Shown one piece after another: positions 1 to 9,222 of a stretch of DNA of 64,000 nucleotides; positions within the stretch are counted from its first letter, which is position 1, and every line of letters begins with the position of its first letter. Under the pieces are notes generated by a model. It searched no databases and was not told where the DNA came from. It was given only the letters and a program-made list of their open reading frames with translations. The DNA is taken from assembly GCA_025359105.1 (NCBI GenBank), contig JANYHK010000019.1, positions 62,001 through 126,000 of the forward strand, read 5' to 3'. The translations under genes and the position numbers were made by a program. The DNA is from Myxococcales bacterium. Its GTDB lineage: Bacteria > Myxococcota_A > Polyangia > Polyangiales > Polyangiaceae.

Positions 1-1
1 C

Positions 2-1420
2 AAGCTCGACTTCGAGAACGTGTTCTTCGACATCTCGGACCTCAACCAGTTCGACAAGATCGAGTACATCGAGCGCGACTTCGTCGACGCGACGCACGAG
101 CCGACGAACTTCGAGTACGGCTCGGACATCAAGGTCGCGAACCAGCGCAGCACGAAGTGGGATCGCAAGATGAGCCGCGCGGAGCGGGCGATGTACCAGG
201 CGTTCGCCGGCAAGTCGACGGCGGCGCTCGGCAAGTTCGACCACGTTCGTCTCTCGAACATGTTCGGCTCGAACATCCTCACGTCCCTCTGGGAGAGCGT
301 CAACTGCGGCACCGTCGGCACCGACGCCTGCGGCGCCTCGACCCTCGGCCCCTGGGATGGCAACGGCGATTACCACGAGACCGGTGGCCTCGACTCGGAC
401 GGGTTGCCGCTCCTGGCCGACTACCCGGGCGCGTGGGGTAACACGATCTTCCACAGCGGCCCGAGCCAGATCACGATCACGGGTTACCTGAACAACGTTC
501 AGACGGCCAAGATCAGCATGCCGCAGTACACGAACCCCTACGAGTGCACCGTCGGCGGCGTCCCGGCCAACGATCCGGCGCCCGCGCCGCCGAACACCAT
601 CTGCGTGGCAGCGACCGACGAGCTTCGCACCTGCGCGGCCGGCGGAGCGCCGCAGCACGACGGTTGCAAGAAGGACACGGGAGCCGCAGCGGACTCCTCG
701 ACGTACTGCTGCCCCAAGGGCGCGGCCCGTACGCCGGTCCAGATGGTTCAGGCCCTCGTCCCGCACACGCCCCAGCAGCCGGGCGTCGGTATCTCCATCC
801 CGCTCACGGGTACGCGAGACAAGGTCATCTCGACGGGCGACCTCGACTTCGAGGGCAACACGTCGAACTACCACGTCAAGTACAACTTCCAGACCTGCAA
901 GGCCGAGAAGCTTGACCTAGCGACGGTGTGCGCGAAGGGCCAGCAGCAGTTCGTCTGCAACCCGGACCTCACCCCCTCGATCAACAGCGGCGCCAACGGC
1001 GACACGGTCGGCCCCGACCCGGGCTGCAAGAAGAACGCGACCGCCCGCAAGGACGGACTCGACAACTACTGCTGCGAGGGCACCACCCGCCCGGCGTTCA
1101 TCCCGACCAACCGCATCGAAATCCGCGCCATCGACACCTCCGACTTCCTCGGCGACGTGTTCATGTGCAAGGACCCGATCACGAACGACATCCTTCGCGT
1201 CCGTATGTACGACTCGGCCCAGTCGGTCCTCGACTGGCTGACGAAGCACCCGGGCTCGTCGAACGCGTGCGACATCATCGTCCGCTACTCGCCGTTCAAC
1301 AACTACATCGACAAGATCTTCGCCCGTACGTACGGCGTGACCTTGGACATCTCGAAGAGCTTCGGCGCCGGTCGCGTCGACGACGCAGAGCTGTGGGACC
1401 CCGCGCTGCTGTCGCAGTGA
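2..1420 (+). CDS. Cys-rich exported protein, 5' end cut off
   Basis: Open from the window edge in frame 2; the first in-frame start-like codon (GTG at 20) is probably internal, so the gene is 5'-truncated. At least 466 residues are visible. No family recognised. The sequence contains two Cys-rich modules that resemble each other: each has scattered Cys followed by a GCKK motif and, after 10-14 residues, a YCC motif (around residues 217-233 and 335-355 of the visible part). This suggests an internal duplication and disulfide bonding outside the cytoplasm. The stop lies 31 bp before the metzincin lipoprotein gene, so the two are probably one transcription unit. Possible roles (protease partner, surface protein) are inference only. 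Confidence 0.8.
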   Translation, partial: KLDFENVFFDISDLNQFDKIEYIERDFVDATHEPTNFEYGSDIKVANQRSTKWDRKMSRAERAMYQAFAGKSTAALGKFDHVRLSNMFGSNILTSLWESVNCGTVGTDACGASTLGPWDGNGDYHETGGLDSDGLPLLADYPGAWGNTIFHSGPSQITITGYLNNVQTAKISMPQYTNPYECTVGGVPANDPAPAPPNTICVAATDELRTCAAGGAPQHDGCKKDTGAAADSSTYCCPKGAARTPVQMVQALVPHTPQQPGVGISIPLTGTRDKVISTGDLDFEGNTSNYHVKYNFQTCKAEKLDLATVCAKGQQQFVCNPDLTPSINSGANGDTVGPDPGCKKNATARKDGLDNYCCEGTTRPAFIPTNRIEIRAIDTSDFLGDVFMCKDPITNDILRVRMYDSAQSVLDWLTKHPGSSNACDIIVRYSPFNNYIDKIFARTYGVTLDISKSFGAGRVDDAELWDPALLSQ

Positions 1421-1451
1421 CGCTTAGAACGAGAACCGGAGAACATCAGTC

Positions 1452-4400
1452 ATGAGTGCCAAGTTCAATCGCGCATTCCTCGCGACAGCTACCCTCGCGA
1501 CGCTATCGGCGTCGTGGGGCTGCGTCGCGGATCGACCCTCTCGTAACAGCGTCTACAACGAGAACCAGTACGTCCGTAAGGACTTCCTCGTCCGCTCGGG
1601 GGCGGCTGCGGCCGACGGCAAGCCTGCCGCCGATCCCGGCTGGCTCCTTCGCGCTACCGTGCTCAGCGCATCCACCCCGAACCCGCTCAACGCGGGTGGG
1701 CTCGGGACGATCGCGTCGGGCTCGGTCAGCCCAGTTTCGGTCGTCCGCTTCGACGTCACCTCCGACAAGCTCCGCATGCTCAACACGCGCGAGATCGGTC
1801 CGGTCGTGGTCGAGCAGGGGACGCGCGATTCCGAGGTCGTCAACGCCTGGCCGGTCACGAACGTCGATCTCAAGTACAGGATCAACCTGGACGGCGAGAA
1901 GACGAACGAATACACCGAAAACCTGGAGCTCGACTGGAAGGTCCGCCAGTGGGTCAAGCTGAACTTCGCCAAGAACGACATGAGCGATCTCGCTCCGTTC
2001 GGGGTTCAGGAGATCCTCTCGGCCTGCACCGACCAGGGTAACTCCTCGGTCACCCTCGTCCCGGACACGTTCTTCGTCGACGAGAAGAACGACTACATGA
2101 GCTGGAACGTCAACATGACGTTCCCCCTCAACTTCTCGGACAAGGCCTGCACTGAGCTCTACGGCCAGGACGGGCAGATGTTCCAGAAGCTCGGCCGCCA
2201 GACGGTGAACTACACCGTCAAGTACTCGATGGTTCGCGCCAAGCCGCTCAACGCGGACGGCACGAGCGCCGACGGGTACGTGCCGCTCGAGCTCCCGGAG
2301 AAGGACACCATCCGCCGCAAGTACGGCACGCTCGACGCGACCCTCGTGTCGCGCGACGCGAACACGAATCTGCTCGCGGCGCGCGAGCTCGTTCAGCGTC
2401 ACGACCCGAACAAGCCCATCGTCTACTACTTCGCCCCGGGCTTCCCCGAGGAGTACAAGAAGTTCTACACCGATCCGGGCGCTCTCATCGAGCAGACCAA
2501 CCAGATCCTCACGGACTCTGGCGCGGCGGCCCGCCTCATCGTCCGCAACTTCGACGATCCGACGGATCTCCCGAAGAGCGCGGACGGCCAAGCGCACGTT
2601 CGTCAGTACGGCGACATTCGCTACAACTGGCTGCGCTGGATCTCCGATCTCGACAACGGGAACGGCTCGCTCGGCAGCACCTGGGACGGCGCGGACCCCC
2701 GCACCGGCCAGACGATCACCTCGAACGTCATCTTCTACAACTTCGAGTTCACCGACTTCGTCCAGGCGCGTCTCGAGTTCTACCTCGCGAGCGTCGGTGC
2801 GTTGCCGACGAACGCGGACGGTAGCTGGCCCGACGGACCCGCCGGCTGCAAAGACGGCGACACGATCCCGCTCGTGCCTGCTTCGACGGACACGACGGCG
2901 GCCACGCTGGCCGCGCGTAACTCCCACTCGACCCTGTACGGGAAGATGCAGGAGTACCTGCAGAAGCCCGTCGCCAAGTGGGGCAACCTCGCGCCGGCGG
3001 ACTTCGTCGTGAAGCAGGACCAGGACTTCTTCAACGGGCTGGGCGCCATCCTCCCCTACCAGATTTACGGAGACCCGGCCGCGAACCAGTTCGTCACCCC
3101 CGAAGGTACGGACCTCGCGTTCGGTGGCGGCGTCTCCAACGTCCTCGCTCGTGCGCGGACCGAGGCCGAGTTCCACGCCCTCACGGGTTCGATGGATCGC
3201 GGCGTAGCGCCCTTCGACATCACGCCCGGCCCTGAGGGTGTGAAGGCCGCTGCGGCCTTCTCGGATCGCATGAAGGCGCTCACGGTCAACCACCGCGAGT
3301 TCGGCTTCGCGAAGATGTACCACCAGAACCACCGCGGCGTTCACATGGACTCCGCGGACATGTTCAACTACATCGACGTGTTCCAGCGCGACGGTCGCCA
3401 CTGCATCAACGGCGCCTGGGAGACCCGCGAAGCGTACGAGAAGAGCATGGCGAACAGCTACTACGCCATGGTCGTCTGGCACGAGATGGGGCACTCCCTC
3501 GGTCTCGACCACAACTGGATGGGCTCGGTCGACCGCCCGAACTTCCCCCACTACAAGGACGGCGCGGGCCGTGACAAGATCGGCGGCTACACGGCCTCGC
3601 TGATGGACTACAACACCACGCCCGACCGCACCTTCTGGAAGAACGAAGGTGGCAAGTACGGCTGGTACCCCTACGACCGCGCGGCGATCGCGTTCATCTA
3701 CGCGAATGCGCAGAAGCCGGGCTGCCCGGCCGGCGCGAAGTGCACCGCCAACCCGAACCTCCCCGACGCCTGCGCTCCGGCGACCGCCTGCAGCTTCTCC
3801 GGTCAGGCGAAGACGGGCGACACCAACTTCAAGCGGTTCGCCGATCCGTACGGAACCAACACCGACAAGTCGGAGCGTGCGTACCTGTACTGCAACGACG
3901 CCCACGTGAAGTACACGCCGTTCTGCCGCACGTTCGACTTCGGCACGACTCCCAGCGAGATCATGGCCGCGGCGATCGACAACTACGAGTGGCAGTACAA
4001 GTGGCGTAACTTCCGCCTCTACCGCAAGTTCCAGAGCTACAGCAACTACGCGGACGGGCCGGCAGCCCTCATCACCGACATGCGCCGGTTCATCAGCCAG
4101 TGGCTGTTCGACTGGAGCGCCGGTGAGCTCCAGGACACGCTCCGTCGCGTCGGTGTGACGCAGCCGGCGAACATCCCCGCGCAGAACTACTTTGCGCAGC
4201 TCACGGACAAGTTCAACCGGGACATCTCGATGGCGAACCAGCTGGCCGGCGCCTTCCACAAGGCGATCATCCAGCAGTCCTCCGGCGAGCGCCCGTTCAA
4301 GACGGTGTACGACAACTTCTACGGCGACGTTACCCAGCAGGGTATCTTCTCGGACAAGCTGTTCGCGCTCCAGTCGTGGGTTGACCTCTGGGGCGTCGAC

Positions 4401-5003
4401 AACTACGACCCGGACCAGTCGGCCGGTACGTACCTGGCGTCGTACTCCAGCGCCGAAGGTGACCGTTCGTTCGAGAACATCTCGGAGGACACGGTCGACT
4501 CGATGGTCGGTGGTCAGTACGACACCTATCCATTCCTCAAGCTCACCGCGGTCACGATCTTCGCCAAGGCGACGCACGACCTGAACTTCCCCGGTCGTAT
4601 CGACACCCGCGACTGGATCGGTGGCAAGGTGTTCGGCCGCGAGCGCGACTTCCTCGACTACTTCCGAGGGATCGCGGTCAAGACGAACACCTACTGCCCC
4701 GAGCCGCTCACGCTCGACACGTGCACGTACGATCCGCGCGCTCGCCGCACGAACCCGACCGAGGTCGGGAAGTCCGACGACTTCAACGAGTTTGTCGGGC
4801 CGGACAATCGCCGGTACTCTTGGACGTACGTCCAGGATCGCAACACCTGGATCATCGTCGACCGCGATCGCAACACGGCGAGCTACCAGATCATCCGCGC
4901 GTACAACAACATCGTCATCCACGGGGAGAGCGGTGGGGAGAACGCGTTCGGGATCCAGCTCCAGATGAAGTACTTCCTGGACAACTTCAATCAGTACAAC
5001 TGA
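1452..5003 (+). CDS. Large metzincin-type zinc metalloprotease lipoprotein
   Basis: 1183 aa. ATG at 1452 is preceded by a GGAG site near 1437. The N-terminus is a lipoprotein signal with lipobox Cys at residue 24 (SASWGC). The metzincin zinc motif HEMGHSLGLDH (HExxHxxGxxH, residues 677-687) is complete: three His ligands and the catalytic Glu. A Met-turn-like SLMDYN follows about 30 residues later. The protein is much larger than a typical matrixin: about 650 residues precede the catalytic domain and about 450 follow it. It should be an envelope-anchored, surface or periplasmic protease. It lies 31 bp downstream of the Cys-rich protein gene, with a strong terminator behind it. Substrate unknown. 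Confidence 0.9.
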   Translation: MSAKFNRAFLATATLATLSASWGCVADRPSRNSVYNENQYVRKDFLVRSGAAAADGKPAADPGWLLRATVLSASTPNPLNAGGLGTIASGSVSPVSVVRFDVTSDKLRMLNTREIGPVVVEQGTRDSEVVNAWPVTNVDLKYRINLDGEKTNEYTENLELDWKVRQWVKLNFAKNDMSDLAPFGVQEILSACTDQGNSSVTLVPDTFFVDEKNDYMSWNVNMTFPLNFSDKACTELYGQDGQMFQKLGRQTVNYTVKYSMVRAKPLNADGTSADGYVPLELPEKDTIRRKYGTLDATLVSRDANTNLLAARELVQRHDPNKPIVYYFAPGFPEEYKKFYTDPGALIEQTNQILTDSGAAARLIVRNFDDPTDLPKSADGQAHVRQYGDIRYNWLRWISDLDNGNGSLGSTWDGADPRTGQTITSNVIFYNFEFTDFVQARLEFYLASVGALPTNADGSWPDGPAGCKDGDTIPLVPASTDTTAATLAARNSHSTLYGKMQEYLQKPVAKWGNLAPADFVVKQDQDFFNGLGAILPYQIYGDPAANQFVTPEGTDLAFGGGVSNVLARARTEAEFHALTGSMDRGVAPFDITPGPEGVKAAAAFSDRMKALTVNHREFGFAKMYHQNHRGVHMDSADMFNYIDVFQRDGRHCINGAWETREAYEKSMANSYYAMVVWHEMGHSLGLDHNWMGSVDRPNFPHYKDGAGRDKIGGYTASLMDYNTTPDRTFWKNEGGKYGWYPYDRAAIAFIYANAQKPGCPAGAKCTANPNLPDACAPATACSFSGQAKTGDTNFKRFADPYGTNTDKSERAYLYCNDAHVKYTPFCRTFDFGTTPSEIMAAAIDNYEWQYKWRNFRLYRKFQSYSNYADGPAALITDMRRFISQWLFDWSAGELQDTLRRVGVTQPANIPAQNYFAQLTDKFNRDISMANQLAGAFHKAIIQQSSGERPFKTVYDNFYGDVTQQGIFSDKLFALQSWVDLWGVDNYDPDQSAGTYLASYSSAEGDRSFENISEDTVDSMVGGQYDTYPFLKLTAVTIFAKATHDLNFPGRIDTRDWIGGKVFGRERDFLDYFRGIAVKTNTYCPEPLTLDTCTYDPRARRTNPTEVGKSDDFNEFVGPDNRRYSWTYVQDRNTWIIVDRDRNTASYQIIRAYNNIVIHGESGGENAFGIQLQMKYFLDNFNQYN

Positions 5004-5038
5004 GTACGCGAGGCTGAGTACGCGTTTCGCGTAGGATC

Positions 5039-5076
5039 GGGGGCAGTGCTTCGGCGCTGCCCCCGTTTCTCATTTT
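5039..5076 (+). terminator. Rho-independent terminator after the metzincin gene
   Basis: An 11-bp stem (GGGGGCAGTGC pairing with GCGCTGCCCCC, one G-U pair) is capped by a TTCG tetraloop closed by a C-G pair. A T-rich tail (GTTTCTCATTTT) follows. It starts 35 nt after the stop codon at 5003. Confidence 0.9.
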
Positions 5077-5164
5077 CGAGTCAAAGGGCCTGCGGGTGGG
5101 TCGCTCGTGTCGCTTGCCGGTTCGGATGCAACGACGTTCGCTGTAACAGGTAGGGAGAGTTCCC

Positions 5165-5704
5165 ATGCGCGCTCGAAGACTGCGGTGGACTGTGATGGCT
5201 GTCGTCCTGGTCGGGGTGGGGGCCCTCGTCCAAGCTTGCTCGACGTCGTCGAGTAGTGGTGCCGCGGGGTGCGATGGCGATCCGAACCAGTGCGGGGCAG
5301 GCACCACGTGCTGGGCGAAGGACTGCACCTGCGCTGCGGGGGTCAGCTGTGGCAGCGCGAACTGCACGCCGCACTTGGCGTGCCTACCGAGCGTGAGCGG
5401 GAAGAAGCCGCACGACTCCTGCGCAAACAAGATCGGGCAGCCCACGTGCAGCGATCACCAGACCTGCGTAGAGCTGCAGTCGGGCTTTGGCGGGTGTCTC
5501 CAGTTCTGCGACGACTCCAAGCCCAACCGGGGCTGCCCGACGATCGAGACGTGTGTGGACTTGCGGGCGGGCGGCACCGCGGATTCGCCGGTGCTCCATG
5601 TGTGCGCCGTCGTCGAGGCCGACGCCGGTGCCGGCGGGGATTCGGGAACCGTGACGGACACCGGGACGCCCATCCGTGACGCCAAGTCGGAACTTCCGAT
5701 CTGA
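5165..5704 (+). CDS. Small Cys-rich lipoprotein
   Basis: 179 aa. ATG at 5165 has a purine-rich GGGAGAG site 5-12 nt upstream. Signal peptide with lipobox ending at Cys25 (LVQAC). The mature part is Ser-rich and then carries many Cys in short CxxxxxC-type spacings up to about residue 145, suggesting a disulfide-rich extracellular domain, with an Asp/Gly/Thr-rich tail. No enzyme motif seen. It follows the terminator at 5039-5076, so it probably has its own promoter, and the next lipoprotein gene begins 16 bp after it, probably co-transcribed. Function unknown. Confidence 0.85.
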   Translation: MRARRLRWTVMAVVLVGVGALVQACSTSSSSGAAGCDGDPNQCGAGTTCWAKDCTCAAGVSCGSANCTPHLACLPSVSGKKPHDSCANKIGQPTCSDHQTCVELQSGFGGCLQFCDDSKPNRGCPTIETCVDLRAGGTADSPVLHVCAVVEADAGAGGDSGTVTDTGTPIRDAKSELPI

Positions 5705-5720
5705 GAGGCTCGAGCTCGTC

Positions 5721-6578
5721 ATGAACGCATCGATCGCGATCGCCCGCGCGAAGAGGTTGTCGTTGGGGCTGGCGGGGGCTCTCGCGGTCGCGGGGTGCCC
5801 GAATGCGCCGCCCGAGCCGGTGAAGCCCGTGCCGTCGGTGACTGCCAGCGCCGCCGCGTATGACGGGGGTCCATCGACACCGGAGGCCAAGGACGCCGGC
5901 GTCGATGCAGGCCCGGCGTGGCTCTTGCCCGACGGAGGTATCCTGATGGACGTGATCGGGTGGGATCTCGACCCGATGGATCCGGCGCGCGACTACGTGC
6001 GCCGGTACGTGTTCGCGACGAAGCGGTACGCGAACGCCTTCGAATGCGTGCAGATCGGCAAGAGCGTGCCTCAAGGAACCAAGTCCAGGGTCGAGGTGCG
6101 TGAGGCGCCGTCGCCGAAGTGCAAGACGGGGACGGCGGTGCGCGACGTGTTCCTCGTCGACGTCGCCGGGGACAGGCTCACCGTCGACGATCCGGCCGTG
6201 CGCGCCCCGCTCGTGGTCTGGCCGGACGAGAGCAGGCCGAACGAGAAGGCCGCTCCCGTCGTCTCGATCAACCGGATCCGCGAGTGGAAGACGCCGATGG
6301 CCGACATGTTCGAGCTCCTGCGCCTCACACCGATCCGGATCCAGGGCTACGGGCGCGGAAGCTACCTCGTCATCACCCTCTCGGGCTGGCACACGCCCAT
6401 CACGCGCGACGCGGCCGACGGCAAGATCAAGGAGGCGCTGAAGAGGCTCTGCGAGGCCAACGATGGGCAGCCGTTCGCGATAGCGTCGGCGCTCGATCCG
6501 CCGGTGTGGCTGCGCGCGAGCTGCGCCGCGGGCACCTACAAATGGGACAGGTCGCCGGTCTTCGTTCCGCCGCCGTGA
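5721..6578 (+). CDS. Lipoprotein of unknown function
   Basis: 285 aa from ATG 5721. That start is chosen over an in-frame GTG at 5676 because it follows a GAGAGG site and opens directly on a lipoprotein signal (lipobox AVAGC, Cys26). A Pro/Ala/Asp-rich linker runs to about residue 75. The rest is a compact domain with a central segment (MDVIGWDLDPMDPARDYVRR) that I cannot assign to a family. It lies 16 bp after the Cys-rich lipoprotein gene, probably as one unit. Its 3' end faces an oppositely oriented lipoprotein gene 15 bp away, with a 6-bp GC hairpin over the stop codon (6570-6585). Confidence 0.85.
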   Translation: MNASIAIARAKRLSLGLAGALAVAGCPNAPPEPVKPVPSVTASAAAYDGGPSTPEAKDAGVDAGPAWLLPDGGILMDVIGWDLDPMDPARDYVRRYVFATKRYANAFECVQIGKSVPQGTKSRVEVREAPSPKCKTGTAVRDVFLVDVAGDRLTVDDPAVRAPLVVWPDESRPNEKAAPVVSINRIREWKTPMADMFELLRLTPIRIQGYGRGSYLVITLSGWHTPITRDAADGKIKEALKRLCEANDGQPFAIASALDPPVWLRASCAAGTYKWDRSPVFVPPP

Positions 6579-6593
6579 ACGGCGGACCGGGCG

Positions 6594-7280
6594 TCAGTTG
6601 CCGGTGACGGTGAGCGACCACTTCGAGCCGGGCGCGCAGGTCCCGGAGACCCAGCGGACCTCGACCGAGACGATGCGCGTGTCGTCGCCGCCGTTCGCGG
6701 GGGTGCCTTCGCCGAAATTGAGCGCCGCCGTGTCCGTCCCGGACGCGTTCGTCGACTGCGCCGACACGGACGTGCACGCTCGACTCGTCGCGCTGCCGCC
6801 GGTGTCGACGTAGAGGAAGAGGTCGAAGTTGGCGCCGGCGGGCGAGTCGAGGCTCACGTGCACGTTGAGCTTCTTGCCGAGAGGATTGGTGTCGTTCTCG
6901 GTCACCTTCACCATCATCCATTTCGACGTGAAGCCCGAGGCCGTGACGGCGGGGGAGCTCGTGTCTCCGCTCACCGAACCGATGTCGTCGGCGGCCAGGC
7001 AGGCGTTAGGCGCGACGCAGCTCGCGCTGGAGCCGTCGCCGGGATCGGGCGCGGCGTCGACGGGGGCCGCGTCGAAGCCCCCGCCGGTGCCGGCGTCGAA
7101 CGAGCTCGACGTGTCTCTGCTGGCGTCGCGCGCGTGAGGGACGTCGCCGGCGTCGTCGTCCACGCCGGTGCCCGCTTCGTCACCGAGGTCGGCGATTCCG
7201 CTCGTCGCGCAGCCGGCCCACGAGACGGCGGCGACGGCGGCTAAGGGAAGGCACACGAGGGCCGTGGCGAGTCCGCGCAT
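6594..7280 (-). CDS. Lipoprotein with PPC-like beta-sandwich domain
   Basis: 228 aa. N-terminal lipoprotein signal, lipobox SWAGC with Cys24. A low-complexity Asp/Ala/Gly linker (to about residue 95) is typical of myxobacterial surface lipoproteins. The C-terminal about 130 residues (DSPAGANFDLFLYV, then Cys-containing strands, then SGTCAPGSKWSLTVTGN) resemble the bacterial pre-peptidase C-terminal beta-sandwich, which usually accompanies secreted proteases. No catalytic domain is present, so a binding role is inferred. Convergent with the preceding gene and divergent from the EEP hydrolase gene at 7343. Confidence 0.8.
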   Translation of the reverse strand: MRGLATALVCLPLAAVAAVSWAGCATSGIADLGDEAGTGVDDDAGDVPHARDASRDTSSSFDAGTGGGFDAAPVDAAPDPGDGSSASCVAPNACLAADDIGSVSGDTSSPAVTASGFTSKWMMVKVTENDTNPLGKKLNVHVSLDSPAGANFDLFLYVDTGGSATSRACTSVSAQSTNASGTDTAALNFGEGTPANGGDDTRIVSVEVRWVSGTCAPGSKWSLTVTGN

Positions 7281-7342
7281 CCACCAAGGATAGCGCCGAT
7301 CCTCGTGGCGGCAAAAACGCGCGCGTCGGGTATCGTCGGGCC

Positions 7343-8137
7343 ATGCTCAAGGTGGCGACGCTGAACATCTGGAATCGGTTCGGTCCCTGGGAGGAGCGCC
7401 TCGTCGCGATCCGCGCCCGGTTGGCCGAGCTGGCACCCGACGTCATCGGGCTGCAGGAGGTCCTCCGCTCGACCCAGGGGGACTGCCTCGACCAGGTGGA
7501 CCTCGTGTCGCGCGGCCTCGGCTTCCACGCCGCGTGGGGACTGGCGTCGGAGGCGCACGGATTCCCGGTGGGCAACGCCATTCTGTCCCGGTGGCCGATT
7601 CTGCGCTCGGAGACCTTTCCGCTGCCGCATGGTGGCTCCGGCGAGCGGAGGTCGATGGTCTTCGCGGAGATCGACGCTCCGTTCGGCAAGCTCCCGTTCT
7701 TCGTGACCCATCTCAACTGGAAGCTCCATCACGGACACATCCGGTGCGAGCAGGTCCGGTTCGTCGCAGAGACGATCATGCGCACGAGCCCGATCGATGG
7801 GTTTCCGCCGATCGTCGTCGGGGACTTCAACGCCGAGCCGGACTCCGACGAGATCCGGTACATGCGCGGGCTCACGGGCCTCGGCGGACCGTGTGTGTAC
7901 TTCGCCGACGCGTTCGGAGTTGCTGGCGACGGTTCACCGGGGACGACGTTTGCCCGGAAAAATCCGTTCGCTGCCATCGTGCACGAACCGGACCGCCGCA
8001 TCGACTACGTGTTCGTGCGGGGTCCCGACGATCGCTACCGCGGCGAGCCGCTCGAGTCGAAGGTATGCTTCGACGAGCCGGTGGCCGGAGCCTTTCCGAG
8101 CGATCACTTCGGCGTGGTCGCAACTCTGTCCGTTTAG
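7343..8137 (+). CDS. Endonuclease/exonuclease/phosphatase (EEP) family hydrolase
   Basis: 264 aa, the normal size of a single EEP domain. The family's conserved residues can be placed: TLNIWN (residues 6-11), catalytic-metal Glu39 in GLQE, His123 in THLNW, GDFNAEPDS (Asp161, Asn163), Asp221 in RIDYVFV and the terminal SDHFGV (Asp254, His255). This fold cleaves phosphodiester or phosphomonoester bonds in nucleic acids, inositol phosphates or sphingomyelin. The sequence does not settle which. No signal peptide seen, so probably cytoplasmic. Single gene between a divergent lipoprotein and a membrane-protein gene. Confidence 0.9.
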   Translation: MLKVATLNIWNRFGPWEERLVAIRARLAELAPDVIGLQEVLRSTQGDCLDQVDLVSRGLGFHAAWGLASEAHGFPVGNAILSRWPILRSETFPLPHGGSGERRSMVFAEIDAPFGKLPFFVTHLNWKLHHGHIRCEQVRFVAETIMRTSPIDGFPPIVVGDFNAEPDSDEIRYMRGLTGLGGPCVYFADAFGVAGDGSPGTTFARKNPFAAIVHEPDRRIDYVFVRGPDDRYRGEPLESKVCFDEPVAGAFPSDHFGVVATLSV

Positions 8138-8176
8138 CTGGCGCCCGCGTGGGTGCGAGCGCATCCTGATAGGGCA

Positions 8177-9130
8177 ATGCGGGCACGCTTCGGGATGATC
8201 GCGCTCATCGGCCTCGCCACCGTGCTGCCGCATGGCGCGATCTGCGAGCGGTACTCCACCCTGTCGAGGGTGCTCGAGCTCGGCGCGCTGACCGAGCTCG
8301 CGCACCTCGCGCTCCATGCGCTGCTCTTTGGCCTGCTCGCGACGGCGCTCTCGGCGTGGATCCTCCGCGGCGCGACGCGGCCGCGTGCGGCGCTCGCGCT
8401 CCTCTTTTTCGTCGGCGTCGTCGTGTTGCGGCAGGGAGTGCAGGTGCTCGTGCGCGGCGCTCGTCCGGGAGCGGAGCAGATCTTCGAGCTGTCGCTCGAC
8501 AGCGTGGCGGGCGCGCTGGGCGCCGTCGGCTGGGCGTTCGCCGATCCGGCAGGCGCGAGGCGCGTCGCCCGCGGTCTGGGCTGGATGTTCCACCCGGCGC
8601 TGATCGCGCCGCTCGGGTTCTTCGCGTTGTGCTGGAGCCGCACCGGGTCGTGGCCGACCGCATTGCGGTGGACGCTCTTCGTCGCCGTCTTCGAGGTGCC
8701 CGCGATTTGCGTCTGGCTGTGGGGCCTGCGCCGCGCGCGCTTCTCCGATGTCGACGTGTCCATCCGCAGCGAGCGCCTCCCTCTCCTCGCCTTTGCCGCG
8801 CTCTGCGCGCTCGGCCTCCTGGCAGGAACCCTGGTGCTCGACGCGCCGCGCATCGTCGTCTCCGCGGCGATAGGCGCGATGATCGGCGCCCTCGCGGCGA
8901 CCTTCATCACGCGCCTGGGGCTCAAGCTGAGCGGGCACGTCGGGGTCGCCGCCGGCGCGGCGTTCGCGCTCTTGCCGAACGCGCCGCGCGGGGCGCTCGT
9001 CTTCGCGCTGGTGGCGCTGATGCTGGTGTGGGCCCGCGTGCGCGACGAAAGGCACAAGCCGCTCGAGGTGGTCGCCGGCTTCGTGCTCGCGGCGCTCGTG
9101 GCCGGGGTGTCGATACACTCGCTGGGCTGA
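8177..9130 (+). CDS. Polytopic membrane protein, VanZ-like N-half with PAP2-like C-half
   Basis: 317 aa from ATG 8177; an in-frame GTG at 8153 is possible. Hydrophobic helices run through nearly the whole chain. The first about 130 residues carry VanZ-like features: a membrane His in TELAHLALHALLFG, then an acidic Gln-rich helix turn and LDSVAGALGAVGW, matching the DxxxNxxGxxxG end of VanZ domains. The C-half has LSGHVGVAAGAAFAL, resembling PAP2 motif 2 (SGH), but the other PAP2 motifs (KxxxxxxRP, SRxxxxxHxxxD) are not clear, so phosphatase activity is doubtful. A second VanZ-like gene follows 92 bp later. Confidence 0.75.
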   Translation: MRARFGMIALIGLATVLPHGAICERYSTLSRVLELGALTELAHLALHALLFGLLATALSAWILRGATRPRAALALLFFVGVVVLRQGVQVLVRGARPGAEQIFELSLDSVAGALGAVGWAFADPAGARRVARGLGWMFHPALIAPLGFFALCWSRTGSWPTALRWTLFVAVFEVPAICVWLWGLRRARFSDVDVSIRSERLPLLAFAALCALGLLAGTLVLDAPRIVVSAAIGAMIGALAATFITRLGLKLSGHVGVAAGAAFALLPNAPRGALVFALVALMLVWARVRDERHKPLEVVAGFVLAALVAGVSIHSLG

Positions 9131-9222
9131 GCGGCGCCGAACGGTCGCCCACAGAGAGCCAGCGGCTCCGGGGCGTGGCCGAGCGGCCGACCGGGCCAGG
9201 GCGCTCGCTCGTCTTACGGAGC

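Noticed and set aside
1503-4922. 1139-codon antisense reading frame on the minus strand opposite the metzincin gene
   Set aside because: Arg/Val/Asp-rich shadow caused by high GC; the plus-strand frame has signal peptide, zinc motif and ribosome-binding site.
9131-9222. tRNA or small RNA in the gap between the VanZ-like genes
   Set aside because: GC-rich with partial stems but no cloverleaf, anticodon stem or T-loop sequence.
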